Shown: positions 17,970 through 26,324 of the stretch, piece after piece | Layout: each line of letters opens with the position of its first letter | Position numbering within the stretch: position 1 is the first letter of the stretch | Origin: Bacteroidales bacterium | GTDB lineage: Bacteria > Bacteroidota > Bacteroidia > Bacteroidales > UBA932 | Length of the DNA: 64,000 bases | Assembly (NCBI GenBank): GCA_022648685.1 | Contig: JALCMW010000008.1 | Span: 33,163-97,162 of the forward strand | Direction: 5' to 3' | Translations under genes and position numbers: made by a program | Notes under the pieces: model-generated | What the model was told of the DNA's origin: nothing | The model's input: only the letters and a program-made list of their open reading frames with translations | Database searches by the model: none

Positions 17970-20900
17970 CTAATATTCATCCCAGGACTTTATCTGGATA
18001 TCGTCCTGGCTCATTGAACAGAAGGAACGTATAAAAGCAGTCGCAAGACGGGCATTGGTGAAGAGCGGTATATTGAAATCGATAGCCGCTCTTCTTATTT
18101 TGTATCCGTTGGACAGTTCTTCCTCCGTGAAGTTCTTCGGAATATTGATTACCATCTCAACTTCCTTTTCCTGAATCATTTCCAAAGCCGTTCTGAAGCG
18201 TCCCTTCAAGTTAGGGTTTTCACATTCCGTGGGCCATAGAACCTTTGTGCACGGAATACTGTTTTCGATGAAATATTTGTAAGTGCCTCCGGTTGCGTAC
18301 AAATCGTATCCGTGGTTGGCCAGCAGCCTGCATGCCATAAGCATATCGGCTTTTTGAAGGGCATCACCTGTAGAAAGGAGTATTTTCTTCTTTGGAATAC
18401 TGTTCCCTACCGCCAGTACGGATTTCAGAAGCGCTTCATTCAAATCGTCTCCCAGGCATCCTACTTCCCCTGTGGAAGACATATCCACTCCTAGCATAGG
18501 ATCGGCCTCTTCAAGTCTGGCAAAAGAAAACTGCGAAGATTTGACTCCGACATAATCAAGATCGAAAGCGCTTTTCTGGGGCGCTACAGGGTGCATTCCC
18601 AGCATGACTTTGGCAGCCAATTCGATGAAATTGATCTTGAGGACCTTGGATACGAAAGGAAAACTCCTTGAAGCCCTCAGATTGCATTCTATGACCTTGA
18701 TCTCATTCTCCTTTGCCAGAAACTGGATGTTGAAAGGTCCGGATATCTGCAGAGCACTTGCTATCTTATGAGCAATCTTTTTTATCCGCCTTACGGTCTC
18801 GACATAAAGTTTCTGCGGAGGGAATTGTATTGTAGCGTCGCCTGAATGCACTCCGGCATATTCTATATGCTCGGAAATTGCGTAAGCGAGTATTTCACCC
18901 TCGTCGGCCACTGCGTCGAACTCTATCTCCTTGCAGCGCTGCATGAACTTGCTTATCACTACAGGGTGCTCCTTAGATACTTCCGTAGCCAATGAAAGGA
19001 AATGCCGAAGTTTGTCTTCGTCATAACATACGTTCATTGCGGCCCCGGAAAGCACATATGACGGCCTTACAAGGACAGGATACCCTACTTTTGCTATGAA
19101 CTTGTCCACATCTTCTATGGTAGTAAGTTCGCTCCATTCAGGCTGATCTACACCCAGGGCATCCACGATGCTGGAAAATTTATGCCTGTCTTCAGCCTTG
19201 TCTATATTCTCGGCCTTTGTCCCGAGTATCGGTATATTGCTGCCTGACAGCCTGAGAGCCAGATTGTTCGGGATTTGTCCGCCCACGGAAACCACGACCC
19301 CGTGAGGAGTTTCCAGCTCGCATATATCCATGACCCTTTCGTAAGTCAATTCGTCGAAATAGAGTCTGTCGCACATATCGTAATCTGTGGATACGGTTTC
19401 CGGATTGTAATTAATCAAGACTCCCCTGTATCCCTGTTTGCGCATAGTCTGGATGCAGGTAACGGAGCACCAGTCGAATTCCACCGAACTGCCTATCCTG
19501 TATGCACCCGATCCCAATACTATAACAGACTTATTGTCATTCTCGTAAGTTATATCATTTTTAGTTCCGTTATAAGTAAGGTACAGATAATTCGTAGCCG
19601 CAGGGAATTCAGCGGCGAGAGTATCGATCTGTTTCACACAAGGTATAATGCCCAGGGATTTCCTATAGCGGCGTACTTTATCCTGATTTGCCGGAATGGA
19701 ACCGTTGTCATGATAGACGGCCCTTTGGATCTGGAAATCGGAGAACCCCTGCTGCTTGGCCTGCCTCAGCAATTCTTCCGGCATCTTTTCTATATCCGAA
19801 TAATTCTTCATATCCGAATATGTCCTGACGATGTTTTCAAGTTTGTCAAGAAACCATTTGTCTATCTTGGTCAACTTATGAATTTCATCTACGGAGTATC
19901 CTGCATCCATAGCCTTGGAAATGACGAATATACGTCTGTCCGTAGGTTCCCTCAGCGATTCATCGACATCGGCTACTTTCAGCTCCTTGTTTCCGACGAA
20001 TCCGTGGGCTCCCTGCCCTATCATCCTGAGACCTTTCTGAATGGCTTCTTCGAATGTACGGCCGATTGCCATCACTTCCCCTACGCTCTTCATGCTGGAG
20101 CCTATTTTTCTCGAGACTCCGTGGAATTTTGAAAGATCCCAGCGCGGAATCTTGCACACTATGTAATCCAGAGCCGGTTCGAAAAATGCCGGCGTCGTTT
20201 TGGTGACGGAATTCTTCAGATCGAAGAGGCCGTAGCCCAAACCGAGTTTTGCAGCAACGAAAGCCAGAGGATAACCTGTGGCTTTCGAAGCCAGGGCGGA
20301 AGAACGGCTCAATCTGGCGTTTACTTCTATCACCCTGTAATCCATTGCATCGGGATTGTAGGCGTATTGTACGTTGCATTCCCCGATAATTCCTATATGG
20401 CGTACTATCCTGATCGACAGTTCACGCAAAAAGTAATAATCCTTGTTGGAAAGAGTCTGGGAAGGAGCAACAACAATACTTTCACCCGTATGGATTCCGA
20501 GAGGATCGAAATTCTCCATATTGCAGACCGTAATGCAATTGTCGTATTTGTCGCGGACTACTTCATATTCTATTTCCTTCCATCCTTTCAGCGATTTCTC
20601 TACAAGGACTTGAGGGGAAAATGAAAAAGCCTTCTCGCATACTTCTGTAAGCTGGGCGTCATTGTCGCAGAAACCCGAACCGAGACCTCCCAGTGCATAA
20701 GCCGCACGCACAATCAGAGGGTAGCCCAATTCATGGGCGGCAGCTTTTGCTTCTGCGAAATTTTTCGCCGGATGCGATTTGATGGTCTTGACATCTATTT
20801 CATCCAGTTTCTGTACGAACAGCTCCCTGTCTTCCGTATCCATGATTGCCTGGACGGGAGTACCGAGAACCTGGACGTCATATTTCTCCAGAACTCCCCC

Positions 20901-21209
20901 TTCATACAAGGAGACGCCGCAATTCAATGCCGTCTGGCCTCCGAAAGAGAGCAGAATCCCCTGGGGGCGTTCTTTTGCAATAACTTTCTCGACGAAATAA
21001 GGCGTTACTGGAAGGAAATATATCTTGTCGGCGACTCCTTCCGAAGTCTGTACCGTAGCGATATTCGGATTTATCAGGACGGTTTCTATACCTTCTTCCC
21101 TCAATGCTTTGAGAGCTTGCGAGCCTGAATAGTCGAATTCTCCGGCCTGACCGATTTTCAGGGCGCCGGAACCCAGAATCAAAACTTTCTTTATATTAGG
21201 ATCTTTCAT
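17970..21209 (-). CDS. carB: carbamoyl-phosphate synthase large subunit
   Basis: CarB makes carbamoyl phosphate from bicarbonate, ATP and ammonia supplied by CarA, feeding arginine and pyrimidine synthesis. The 1079 residues contain the duplicated synthetase halves: N-terminal GSGALKIGQAGEFDYSG and central GSGAYRIGSSVEFDWC each open a half, with ATP-grasp elements such as VEKSLKGWKEIEYEV and ISKFMQRCKEIEFD. The C-terminal MGS-like allosteric domain is present (LYATGGTYKYF). The gene follows carA by 6 bp. It is full length. Confidence 0.97.
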   Translation of the reverse strand: MKDPNIKKVLILGSGALKIGQAGEFDYSGSQALKALREEGIETVLINPNIATVQTSEGVADKIYFLPVTPYFVEKVIAKERPQGILLSFGGQTALNCGVSLYEGGVLEKYDVQVLGTPVQAIMDTEDRELFVQKLDEIDVKTIKSHPAKNFAEAKAAAHELGYPLIVRAAYALGGLGSGFCDNDAQLTEVCEKAFSFSPQVLVEKSLKGWKEIEYEVVRDKYDNCITVCNMENFDPLGIHTGESIVVAPSQTLSNKDYYFLRELSIRIVRHIGIIGECNVQYAYNPDAMDYRVIEVNARLSRSSALASKATGYPLAFVAAKLGLGYGLFDLKNSVTKTTPAFFEPALDYIVCKIPRWDLSKFHGVSRKIGSSMKSVGEVMAIGRTFEEAIQKGLRMIGQGAHGFVGNKELKVADVDESLREPTDRRIFVISKAMDAGYSVDEIHKLTKIDKWFLDKLENIVRTYSDMKNYSDIEKMPEELLRQAKQQGFSDFQIQRAVYHDNGSIPANQDKVRRYRKSLGIIPCVKQIDTLAAEFPAATNYLYLTYNGTKNDITYENDNKSVIVLGSGAYRIGSSVEFDWCSVTCIQTMRKQGYRGVLINYNPETVSTDYDMCDRLYFDELTYERVMDICELETPHGVVVSVGGQIPNNLALRLSGSNIPILGTKAENIDKAEDRHKFSSIVDALGVDQPEWSELTTIEDVDKFIAKVGYPVLVRPSYVLSGAAMNVCYDEDKLRHFLSLATEVSKEHPVVISKFMQRCKEIEFDAVADEGEILAYAISEHIEYAGVHSGDATIQFPPQKLYVETVRRIKKIAHKIASALQISGPFNIQFLAKENEIKVIECNLRASRSFPFVSKVLKINFIELAAKVMLGMHPVAPQKSAFDLDYVGVKSSQFSFARLEEADPMLGVDMSSTGEVGCLGDDLNEALLKSVLAVGNSIPKKKILLSTGDALQKADMLMACRLLANHGYDLYATGGTYKYFIENSIPCTKVLWPTECENPNLKGRFRTALEMIQEKEVEMVINIPKNFTEEELSNGYKIRRAAIDFNIPLFTNARLATAFIRSFCSMSQDDIQIKSWDEY

Positions 21210-21215
21210 GATAGT

Positions 21216-22295
21216 CTACAGCTTGCTTATAAATTCGTCAAACAAAAATTCAGTGTCGGTAGGTCCGCTGGACGCTTCCGGATGGAATTGAACCGAGAAG
21301 AACGGTTTCGATTTGTGCTTTATCCCTTCGTTGGTCCCGTCGTTCATATTTATGAAAAGCGGCTCCCAGTCTTCACCCAGTGTATTGTTGTCCACGGCGT
21401 ATCCGTGATTTTGCGAAGTGATGTAGCAGTTGTTTGTTCCCGACAGCCTTACGGGCTGGTTATGGCTCCTGTGTCCGTATTTGAGCTTATATGTTTTTGC
21501 CCCACCGGCACGCGCCAGCAGTTGATTGCCCATGCAGATCCCGAAAATCGGTTTTTCCATGGACATCGCCTTTTTTATGTGCTCTTCGGTAATTCCGCAG
21601 AATTCCGGATTTCCGGGACCGTTGGAAATGAAAAGACCGTCATACTGCATATCAGTGAAATCGTAATCCCACGGTACCCGTATCACTTCTATCCCTCTTT
21701 TGACGAAACATCGCAGGATATTGTGTTTGACTCCGCAGTCCACAAGAACTACTTTTTTCTCCGATGATCCGTAACTGATTACTTTTTTGCAGCTTACTAA
21801 TGAAATCTGATTCTCTGCATTAGGATCTTTTATCGGAAAATCCTTTGCAACGCCTTCGGGAACTATCATTCCAAGCATGGATCCGTTTTCCCTCAGAACC
21901 TGAGTCAGAGCCCTTGTGTCAATACCGTAGATTCCCGGAATGTTGTGTTCCTTGAGCCATGCGTCGAGACTTTTCACCGCATCCCAATGGCTGTAATTGA
22001 AAGAGTATTCTGAAATGACAAGTCCTCTTACCCATATCTTCTCCGATTCGAAGTTCTTGGATATGCCCATTTCATCCGTACCTTCATTAGGTACGCCGTA
22101 ATTACCAATCAAAGGATAAGTTACACATAAAATTTGTCCGGAATAGGATGGATCCGTCAAACTTTCCGGATAGCCAACCATGGCAGTAGAGAAGACCACT
22201 TCCCCGTCGCACGGCTTGTCATATCCGAAAGACCAGCCTTCGAATTCGGCACCGTTTTCCAAACGGATTCTAGCTCGCAATTTTGTCTCGATCAT
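21216..22295 (-). CDS. carA: carbamoyl-phosphate synthase small (glutaminase) subunit
   Basis: CarA hydrolyses glutamine and channels ammonia to CarB. The 359-residue protein has the N-terminal CPSase small domain (about 1-140; FEGWSFG, TAMVGYPESLTDPSY) and a class I glutaminase domain. The nucleophile Cys lies in GICMGNQLLA and the His/Glu pair in VQFHPEAS; the oxyanion loop is ISNGPGNPE. It is the first gene of carAB. A short leader ORF and a hairpin with a T-run lie immediately upstream and may attenuate the operon. Confidence 0.96.
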   Translation of the reverse strand: MIETKLRARIRLENGAEFEGWSFGYDKPCDGEVVFSTAMVGYPESLTDPSYSGQILCVTYPLIGNYGVPNEGTDEMGISKNFESEKIWVRGLVISEYSFNYSHWDAVKSLDAWLKEHNIPGIYGIDTRALTQVLRENGSMLGMIVPEGVAKDFPIKDPNAENQISLVSCKKVISYGSSEKKVVLVDCGVKHNILRCFVKRGIEVIRVPWDYDFTDMQYDGLFISNGPGNPEFCGITEEHIKKAMSMEKPIFGICMGNQLLARAGGAKTYKLKYGHRSHNQPVRLSGTNNCYITSQNHGYAVDNNTLGEDWEPLFINMNDGTNEGIKHKSKPFFSVQFHPEASSGPTDTEFLFDEFISKL

Positions 22296-22318
22296 TTGCT
22301 GAAAATATTAAAAAAAAA

Positions 22319-22342
22319 GACCATCCCTAAAAGGGAATGGCC
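22319..22342 (-). terminator. hairpin with T-run in the carA leader (possible attenuator)
   Basis: On the minus strand GGCCATTCCC pairs with GGGATGGTC (one wobble, one bulged T) and is followed by nine T. It looks like an intrinsic terminator, but it is only about 23 nt before the carA ATG, with no gene upstream in that direction. A leader attenuator is the natural reading. Confidence 0.6.
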
Positions 22343-22352
22343 TTTCTGAATT

Positions 22353-22403
22353 TCATATATATGGTATGTGGTACCTTGGTTGGCGTTGCACATAATGATT
22401 CAT
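22353..22403 (-). CDS. putative 16-residue leader peptide of carAB
   Basis: Read on the minus strand, an ATG at 22403 opens a 16-codon frame, MNHYVQRQPRYHIPYI, whose TGA lies 10 nt before the attenuator-like hairpin. It contains two Arg, three Tyr and two His codons. Position between a likely promoter and a terminator hairpin is typical of amino-acid or tRNA-sensing leader peptides. There is no independent proof of translation and a chance ORF of this size is common. Confidence 0.35.
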   Translation of the reverse strand: MNHYVQRQPRYHIPYI

Positions 22404-22416
22404 TGTTTTTGCGTTG

Positions 22417-22424
22417 CAAATTTA
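22417..22424 (-). promoter_or_regulatory. -7 box of the carAB promoter
   Basis: The minus strand reads TAAATTTG, matching TAnnTTTG. A TTTG-like element lies about 23 bp upstream on that strand (22448-22451), slightly too far. A transcript from here would begin just before the leader-peptide ATG. Confidence 0.45.
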
Positions 22425-22585
22425 GTCATTTCCTCGGAATAAAACATCAAAACTTCCGAATTTTTCAAATGATTTTTCAAAAGGCCGCGCATCTGTGAAA
22501 CATAATGGAAAAAATATTCTTATTTTTGTAAAATATTGTCATATTTATGCTTATTTCGCTTGATATTCATAACTAAACTTACCAA

Positions 22586-23503
22586 ATGGTTGATTTTCTC
22601 AAACCCTTGCAGACATTCAAGTTCTGGAAAGAATTGTTCGTGATGACATTCGGCATGCTCATCGGTGCCGGGGCGGTATATTATTTCCTTATTCCGGGGA
22701 AGCTGATAATCGGCAGCATATCGGGTCTGTCGATAGTGCTTTCCACCTTGTTTGCCAATGCCGGCATCGTCGTGAAGGTGTCCTGGCTGGTTACTGCAAT
22801 AAATGCCTTTCTCCTGATTTTGGCGTGGTTGCTGATTGGCAAGGAATTCGGTGCCAAGACAGTATACACGGCTTTAATTCTCGGACCTCTCCTTGACTTC
22901 TGGGATGCCGTTCTCCCCTACAGGAAACTTGTGGAAGCCGGGCAGACTTCCATCATGGGCGATCCCTGGCTCGACCTGCTTTGCTTCGTGCTCATGTTAA
23001 GCGTTTCGCAGGCGATATTGTTCAATATAAACGCATCGACGGGAGGTCTGGACATACTTGCCAAGATAGTGAACAAATATTTCCATATAGATATTGGAAA
23101 GTCAGTTACAGTGGCAGGTGCTATGATATGTTTTACTGCATTTAGCATAAATCCTTTCAGATTGGTAGTACTAGGCTTGATAGGGACTTGGATCAATGGG
23201 CTTGAGATTGATTATTTCACCGAATTGCTGAATAGGAGAAAGAGGGTCTGCATAATATCCGGCGAATACGAGAGGATAAGGGAGTATATCATCGGCACAT
23301 TGCACAGGGGGTGCAGCTTATATGAAATCACAGGCGGATATTCCGGTGATCCTCATGTCGAAATCGAAACAATCCTTATGCAGAGCGAGTTTGTCGGTCT
23401 TATGAATTTCTTAAAAGTCAACAATATAGATTCTTTCATCACAGCTGGGAATGTGAGCGAGATTTACGGAAAATGGCATAATTCAAGGAAAGAACGCACG
23501 TAA
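22586..23503 (+). CDS. YitT family membrane protein (DUF161 + DUF2179)
   Basis: The 305-residue protein has five to six hydrophobic segments in residues 15-205 (for example GMLIGAGAVYYFLIPGKLI and GLSIVLSTLFANAGIVVKVS) and a soluble C-terminal DUF2179 domain (about 212-300), with RVCIISGEYERIREYI and GCSLYEITGGYSGD. YitT proteins are widespread and of unproven function. It stands alone between carA (divergent) and mnmE, which follows after 43 bp. Confidence 0.87.
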   Translation: MVDFLKPLQTFKFWKELFVMTFGMLIGAGAVYYFLIPGKLIIGSISGLSIVLSTLFANAGIVVKVSWLVTAINAFLLILAWLLIGKEFGAKTVYTALILGPLLDFWDAVLPYRKLVEAGQTSIMGDPWLDLLCFVLMLSVSQAILFNINASTGGLDILAKIVNKYFHIDIGKSVTVAGAMICFTAFSINPFRLVVLGLIGTWINGLEIDYFTELLNRRKRVCIISGEYERIREYIIGTLHRGCSLYEITGGYSGDPHVEIETILMQSEFVGLMNFLKVNNIDSFITAGNVSEIYGKWHNSRKERT

Positions 23504-23546
23504 GACGATAATTCTTGATAACTTTGCCAGCATAATCAGTGAGTCG

Positions 23547-24971
23547 ATGATCCATTCTAATGAAGATACCATTTACGCTCCTGCCACAATTCCGGGAACA
23601 GGGGCGATTACCTTGATACGTGTTAGCGGCAAGGATGCCTTCCGCATTGCAGACCAGATAGTTGTGTGTCGCAAAGGGAATATCGCCGAGGCCGAGGGGA
23701 ACACTGTGAAATTCGGAACTGTGTTTCAGGAAGACGGGCAGCCATTGGACGAGGTCTTGGTAAGCGTATACCGTGCGCCTCATTCGTATACGGGGGAAGA
23801 CAGCGTGGAGATTTCGTGCCACGCCTCTTCTTATATATGTTCGCAGATGATGAGCCTGCTTTCCGATGCCGGGGGGCGTGCGGCAGGGCCTGGGGAATTT
23901 ACCGAAAGGGCTTTTGTAAATGGCAAGATGGATTTGGCTGAGGCCGAGGCTGTTGCCGATTTGATTTCTTCGCAGAACGAGGCTTCGCACAGGGTTGCTT
24001 TCAATCAGTTGAAGGGTGGTTTTTCGAAGGAGCTGGCCACTATGCGTGGAGAGCTTCTGGAAATCACTTCACTTATGGAATTGGAGCTTGATTTCAGTGA
24101 GGAGGAGGTGGAGTTTGCGGATCGGAAGAGACTTGGCGAGTTGTTGGACAAGGTTTTGTCGAGGATTGACGATTTGGCGGATTCTTTCAGGTTGGGCAAT
24201 GCCATCAGGAATGGTGTTCCGGTGGTGATCGTGGGGGCCACCAATACTGGGAAGAGCACTTTGCTGAATGCTTTGCTCGGGGATGACAGGGCTATCGTTT
24301 CGGATATCGCCGGGACTACAAGGGATACTGTCGAGGAGACTTTGAATCTGGACGGGATGCTTTTCCGGTTCATCGATACTGCGGGGATAAGGGAGACTTC
24401 GGAGAGTATTGAGAAGATAGGGATAGAGAGGACGTTCCGGAAGATTTCGGAGGCAGAGATTGTGCTTGGATTGTTGGATCTTTCGAAGAGTGAGGGTGAG
24501 ATTTCGGAGGAGGCGTCGATGATAGCCGGGAAGGTGGATTTTCGTCGTCAGGAATTGGTCTTTTTGCTCAACAAGGAGGACGTTTTAGGGTCTAACAAAA
24601 ATGTTACGGTTGCAAACAATATAGTTTCACTCATTGAGAATAAGTATAATGATGTTAAATCGGTATTAATGATTTCTGCAAAGACCGGTGAGGGGCTTGA
24701 TGAGCTGAAAGGGCTGCTTTCATCTTCGAGGAAGGGTTTTTTGGGGGGAAATGATGCTGTATTGGTGACGAATATCAGGCATTATGAGGCTCTTCGGCGG
24801 ACATCAGAGGCTCTTTGCAGGGTGAAGGACGGTTTGGCCAAGGGGATCCCTACCGATCTTGTTTCTCAGGATCTCCGCGAAGCACTCTACCACCTCGGCA
24901 CCATAGTCGGCGAAGTCACCACCGACGAAGTCCTTGGAAACATCTTCAGCCACTTCTGCATCGGAAAATAA
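23547..24971 (+). CDS. mnmE: tRNA modification GTPase MnmE
   Basis: MnmE, with MnmG, adds the aminomethyl-type group to wobble uridine of certain tRNAs. The 474 residues comprise the N-terminal formyl-THF-binding domain (APATIPGTGAITLIRVSG), the helical domain (MDLAEAEAVADLI) and a G domain with G1 GATNTGKSTLLNALL, G2/G3 AGTTRDTVEE and DTAGI, and G4 NKED. It closes with the invariant FCIGK. Codon style changes along the gene: residues from about 150 on are rich in GAG, TCG and GGG, while the last 130 bp (from about 24840) are rich in C-ending codons like the island downstream. The final 17 bp are the island attachment site. Confidence 0.96.
   Translation: MIHSNEDTIYAPATIPGTGAITLIRVSGKDAFRIADQIVVCRKGNIAEAEGNTVKFGTVFQEDGQPLDEVLVSVYRAPHSYTGEDSVEISCHASSYICSQMMSLLSDAGGRAAGPGEFTERAFVNGKMDLAEAEAVADLISSQNEASHRVAFNQLKGGFSKELATMRGELLEITSLMELELDFSEEEVEFADRKRLGELLDKVLSRIDDLADSFRLGNAIRNGVPVVIVGATNTGKSTLLNALLGDDRAIVSDIAGTTRDTVEETLNLDGMLFRFIDTAGIRETSESIEKIGIERTFRKISEAEIVLGLLDLSKSEGEISEEASMIAGKVDFRRQELVFLLNKEDVLGSNKNVTVANNIVSLIENKYNDVKSVLMISAKTGEGLDELKGLLSSSRKGFLGGNDAVLVTNIRHYEALRRTSEALCRVKDGLAKGIPTDLVSQDLREALYHLGTIVGEVTTDEVLGNIFSHFCIGK
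24955..24971 (+). repeat. attL: 17-bp direct repeat at the mnmE stop codon
   Basis: TCTGCATCGGAAAATAA here and TCTGCATCGGTAAATAA at 54154-54170 differ by one base. Both encode Cys-Ile-Gly-Lys-stop. This is the left boundary of the island; the integrase gene lies just inside it. Confidence 0.85.
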
Positions 24972-25051
24972 GTACACCGAACCACCCTCTACGCACTCCG
25001 AACAAAAGGGCGTAACTCTCACATAATCAACTGAAATATGTTGAAAACTTT

Positions 25052-25078
25052 TCCCGAATAGTTTGGTCTAATTCGGGA
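25052..25078 (+). terminator. inverted repeat with T-rich tail downstream of mnmE
   Basis: TCCCGAAT and ATTCGGGA are perfect 8-bp arms with an 11-nt loop, followed by TATTTTT. It can end transcription leaving mnmE before the island genes. Confidence 0.6.
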
Positions 25079-25091
25079 TATTTTTGCTATA

Positions 25092-25123
25092 TTTGAACCA
25101 CATTTGAACCATGCGTGGTTCAA
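25092..25123 (+). repeat. TTTGAACCA repeats near attL (candidate integrase arm sites)
   Basis: TTTGAACCA occurs at 25092-25100 and 25103-25111 and, inverted, as TGGTTCAA at 25116-25123. The same word recurs near the right end of the island at 54106-54114, within a 17-bp segment that matches 16/17. Arm-type sites for a tyrosine integrase are the likely role (inference). A second direct repeat, TAGATTTAC, lies at 25162-25170 and 25172-25180. Confidence 0.5.
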
Positions 25124-25259
25124 GGTTTAGAGGGGCACCGGCCGAATACCGTCCCTTGACATAGATTTACGTAGATTTACAAACTTGTACCCAATCAGCG
25201 GTCAAGAATAGAAGATTGGAGGTCTCGCACCTCATAACCGCCTTATCGTTGTAAAAAGT

Positions 25260-26324
25260 ATGCACATTGCAATGAAAACCTGCTCAGGCTGCGGAACCCC
25301 CTTTACCCCGGAAAATCCGAGGCAGAGGTACTGCAATGAAACCTGCCGTAACACATACAACATGCGCCTTAAGCGCCAGCGCAAGCAGGCACGCAAGGCC
25401 GAGATAGAAACGATGGCCGCCCGCGAGACCTTCGGAGGCAAGTCGCATCTCTCGATAACCGAAGCCGCCCGGTTCCTCGGAGTAAGCCGCCCTACCCTGT
25501 ATGCCCGCATCAATGCCGGAGAACTCACGCCGCTCAAAGTCTCCTCCCGCACCGTCCGCATCCCCATCGAACAGCTCACGGCCGACAGCCATATCCAGCC
25601 TCAACCCATCAAAGGCGACTGGTCCGTACTCATTTCTAAGGCGGAGGTCCTGCAGAAGTACAACATCTCCGAATCCTGGCTGATGCGACGAATGAAAGAA
25701 GAAGGCTTCCGCCCGCGCATCATCAAAGGCAAAGCCTTCTACCCCAAAAAGGAAGTGGACCGGATGTTCAAGCCCAAGCCCGTATATAATAAGGAAGACT
25801 GGTACAACGCTGAGGATCTGATGCAGAGCGAAGGAATCACGCGCAAATACATCTCCGCCTACGTCCGCGAAAAGAAGATTCCTGTCCAGCGGGACGGACG
25901 CCTACTCCTGATTTCCAAGAAAGAATGGGACCGCAGCCGCCTCTTCCAGGGCGACATAGAGAAGAACTACCTCACCGTAGACCAGGCCAAGAAACACTAT
26001 CACCTCGGCCAGCAAACTTTCTACGACAAAGTAAAGGCGGCAGGCCTTGAGGGCACCCGCACCGGTGTCTTCGTCTACTACAAGAAAGCCGACCTCGACC
26101 GCCTCTTCAAAGACAAAACCCCGAAAATCCCCGCTGAGATTCGCAAGAACTACATGCGCAGCGGCGACGCACTCAAATACTACCACCTCGGCCAGAAACG
26201 CTTCAGCGAAGAAACTCAGGCCGCTGGCGTGACCAAAGTCCGGACGGAAGGCAACTATGTCTGGTACAAGAAAGACGAATTGGATAAACTCTTCAAAAAG
26301 ATAAGCGACAATGGGAGTAACTAA
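25260..26324 (+). CDS. zinc-ribbon protein with five tandem excisionase-like HTH modules
   Basis: The 354-residue protein is built of repeated MerR/HTH_17-like DNA-binding units. A Cys cluster near the N-terminus (CSGCG at 8-12, YCNETC at 24-29) could bind zinc. Five modules follow at about 64-106, 123-170, 181-225, 237-283 and 297-345. Each runs from a helix-turn-helix (LSITEAARFLGVSRPTLYAR; YLTVDQAKKHYHLGQQTFYD; YMRSGDALKYYHLGQKRFSE) to a closing strand and helix such as VYYKKADLDRLF. It overlaps the integrase gene by 14 bp, so the two are translationally coupled; control of excision or integration is the likely role. ATG 25272 is an alternative start. A single HTH_17 unit is usual; five in one chain is not. 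Confidence 0.75.
   Translation: MHIAMKTCSGCGTPFTPENPRQRYCNETCRNTYNMRLKRQRKQARKAEIETMAARETFGGKSHLSITEAARFLGVSRPTLYARINAGELTPLKVSSRTVRIPIEQLTADSHIQPQPIKGDWSVLISKAEVLQKYNISESWLMRRMKEEGFRPRIIKGKAFYPKKEVDRMFKPKPVYNKEDWYNAEDLMQSEGITRKYISAYVREKKIPVQRDGRLLLISKKEWDRSRLFQGDIEKNYLTVDQAKKHYHLGQQTFYDKVKAAGLEGTRTGVFVYYKKADLDRLFKDKTPKIPAEIRKNYMRSGDALKYYHLGQKRFSEETQAAGVTKVRTEGNYVWYKKDELDKLFKKISDNGSN

Noticed and set aside
25140..25260. tRNA gene as the integration target
   Set aside because: No tRNA fold is present; the direct repeat lies at the mnmE stop codon instead.
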